DNA of 21,515 nt from Acidobacteriota bacterium (lineage in GTDB: Bacteria > Acidobacteriota > Vicinamibacteria > Vicinamibacterales > SCN-69-37), in contig JAKALV010000024.1 in assembly GCA_021824055.1 (NCBI GenBank), forward strand, positions 1 to 21,515, in the 5' to 3' direction. Shown here piece by piece: positions 20,585 to 21,515 of this stretch. A program made the translations under genes and the position numbers. Under the pieces are notes generated by a model. The model was not told the origin of the DNA, did not search any database, and worked only from the letters and a program-made list of their open reading frames with translations. Position 1 is the stretch's first letter, and each line of letters begins with the position of its first letter.

Positions 20585-21400
20585 TTAGAAGCCGATCGGC
20601 ACCATCACCGAGGCCACGAGGGACAACACGGACAACACGATGCAGAGGAGCGCGATCACGATGTGGTCAATGCGCTCGGGCTTCAGCGGATCCATCACCA
20701 TCGCGATCAGGAAGCCGCCGATGAACCCGCCGATGTGCGCAAAGTTGTCGACGCCCGCCATCATGAATCCGAGCACGACGTTGACGATGGCAATCGACCA
20801 CGCCTGCGACGACACGTGACTCGACCCCGTGCGCCGGCCGTAGTGCACCAGCGCGCCGAGCAATCCGAAGATGGCGCCCGAGGCGCCGACCGTCAGCGGC
20901 GCGCCGAAGACCGAACTGGCGACGAAGCCCACGATCCCGCCGACGGTGTAGATGATCACCATGCGGCCGGGTCCGTAGAACTCGCCGACCGGCGGCGCGA
21001 TCATGCGGATGAAGTACATGTTGAACGCGATGTGCAGCAGGCTGCCGTGCAGCCACACGGCCGACAGCACCGTCCACCACCGGTGCATGCCGAACACCGG
21101 CGCGCTCCCCGACGCGCCCATCTGCACGAGCGCGTACGACGTCGGAGACAGGATGTTGAAGATCCCGCCGCCGCCGATGTTGCCGCGCGACATGTACAAC
21201 GACAGCAGGAAGGCGATGCCGCAGATGCCGATGACGAGCGGGACGAAGCCGAGGTCGTTGCCCAGCCGCCGCACGGCCCCCGCGTAGCCCCACAGCCCCG
21301 GATTGCGGCGGCCGCAGTTGTAGCAGCGATCGTCGTTCACGCCGACGAGATAGCCGCACGACACGCACACGACCGACCCCGTCGTTTGCCGATTGAACAT
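20585..21400 (-). CDS. Rhomboid-family intramembrane serine protease with N-terminal zinc ribbon
   Basis: The 271-residue protein opens with a zinc-ribbon-like pair CVSC (12-15) and CYNC (26-29). About six to seven membrane segments follow, beginning near residue 52 (FVPLVIGICGIAFLLSLYM). Rhomboid hallmarks are present: HGSLLHIAFNM (H118, N127), the catalytic serine in GASGAIFG (S174) and the catalytic histidine in AHIGGFIGG (H222). It would cleave transmembrane substrates within the inner membrane; its substrate is not indicated. ATG 21398-21400 is divergent from the SDR gene starting at 21473. Confidence 0.92.
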   Translation of the reverse strand: MFNRQTTGSVVCVSCGYLVGVNDDRCYNCGRRNPGLWGYAGAVRRLGNDLGFVPLVIGICGIAFLLSLYMSRGNIGGGGIFNILSPTSYALVQMGASGSAPVFGMHRWWTVLSAVWLHGSLLHIAFNMYFIRMIAPPVGEFYGPGRMVIIYTVGGIVGFVASSVFGAPLTVGASGAIFGLLGALVHYGRRTGSSHVSSQAWSIAIVNVVLGFMMAGVDNFAHIGGFIGGFLIAMVMDPLKPERIDHIVIALLCIVLSVLSLVASVMVPIGF

Positions 21401-21460
21401 CCGTCGCAGAATAACACGCGAGGGCCGCCCGGCGGTCGCAACCGCGACCGCGTGTGCAGC

Positions 21461-21466
21461 TAGAAT
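21461..21466 (+). promoter_or_regulatory. -10 box for a probably leaderless transcript
   Basis: TAGAAT lies six bases before the GTG start at 21473, so transcription should begin at or next to the start codon. No -35 match is clear. A GGTCGC-AACC-GCGACC dyad (21434-21449) sits where the -35 region would be and could be an operator. Confidence 0.45.
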
Positions 21467-21472
21467 GGCCCC

Positions 21473-21515
21473 GTGCGCGTTCTCGTCACGGGTGGTACCG
21501 GCTATCTCGGCAGCG
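21473..21515 (+). CDS. N-terminus of NAD(P)-dependent epimerase/dehydratase (cut by window edge)
   Basis: From GTG 21473 the frame reads RVLVTGGTGYLGS up to the window end. This is the first beta strand and glycine-rich loop (GGTGYLG) of an extended SDR Rossmann fold. Only 14 residues are visible, so substrate and subfamily are unknown. No Shine-Dalgarno is present and a TAGAAT box lies six bases upstream, so a leaderless mRNA is likely. Confidence 0.7.
   Translation, partial: MRVLVTGGTGYLGS

Noticed and set aside
19541..21463. 640-codon open frame on the plus strand
   Set aside because: It is antisense to the SDR and rhomboid genes, is rich in Arg/His/Ala as GC-rich shadow frames are, and has no recognisable domain.

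Overview
The window comes from a GC-rich Gram-negative bacterium with a heavily cytochrome-based, probably extracellular, electron-transfer system. An Acidobacteriota (Vicinamibacteria-like) origin fits the base composition, the multihaem cytochromes and the dispersed GTCCAAGG-type repeats. That is an impression, not proof, because no rRNA or other phylogenetic marker is present.

Region 1 (1-993): the 5' part of a LeuD-type dehydratase small-subunit gene (minus strand, running off the left edge) and a gene-poor divergent gap. Region 2 (994-13685) is the core: a multihaem cytochrome locus. One hexahaem cytochrome lies on the plus strand. It converges on a tightly packed minus-strand series that reads, in transcription order: 12-haem cytochrome, TlpA-like/TPR protein, 9-haem cytochrome, 5-haem cytochrome, NHL propeller, [promoter gap], OmcE-like tetrahaem cytochrome, [hairpin], parvulin isomerase, large outer-membrane barrel, second NHL propeller, and a 10+-haem cytochrome whose N-terminal third repeats the OmcE-like module. 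I count 46 canonical CXXCH motifs plus three aberrant ones. Most neighbours overlap by 1-16 bp. Both transcription units are preceded by a near-consensus sigma-54 promoter (-24 GG/-12 GC). About 80-90 bp upstream of each promoter is the same 23-bp element, which looks like an enhancer-binding-protein site. Inferred role: electrons pass from the inner membrane through periplasmic cytochromes and an outer-membrane barrel to a cell-surface cytochrome polymer (nanowire), under coordinated sigma-54 control.

Region 3 (13728-16020): a decaying AbiE-type toxin-antitoxin module. The antitoxin (AbiEi) and its palindromic operator look intact. The toxin gene (AbiEii) is frameshifted and apparently internally deleted, and a neighbouring small ORF is also frameshifted. 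The block is bracketed by ~80-bp inverted repeats.

Region 4 (16033-21515): housekeeping genes. These are a small Cys-rich protein, ApaG, a nitrilase-family amidohydrolase lacking the usual catalytic Lys, Aat, a [2Fe-2S] ferredoxin, an L-threonine-dehydrogenase-like SDR, a rhomboid protease with a zinc ribbon, and the start of a second SDR/epimerase. Between them sit copies of a GTCCAAGG-rich repeat family. One pair forms long inverted repeats around a four-helix-bundle (S23/IVP-like) gene. A second pair forms a short element with no gene inside. A third copy is a single arm. Together these look like an undescribed small mobile element and its MITE-like derivatives.
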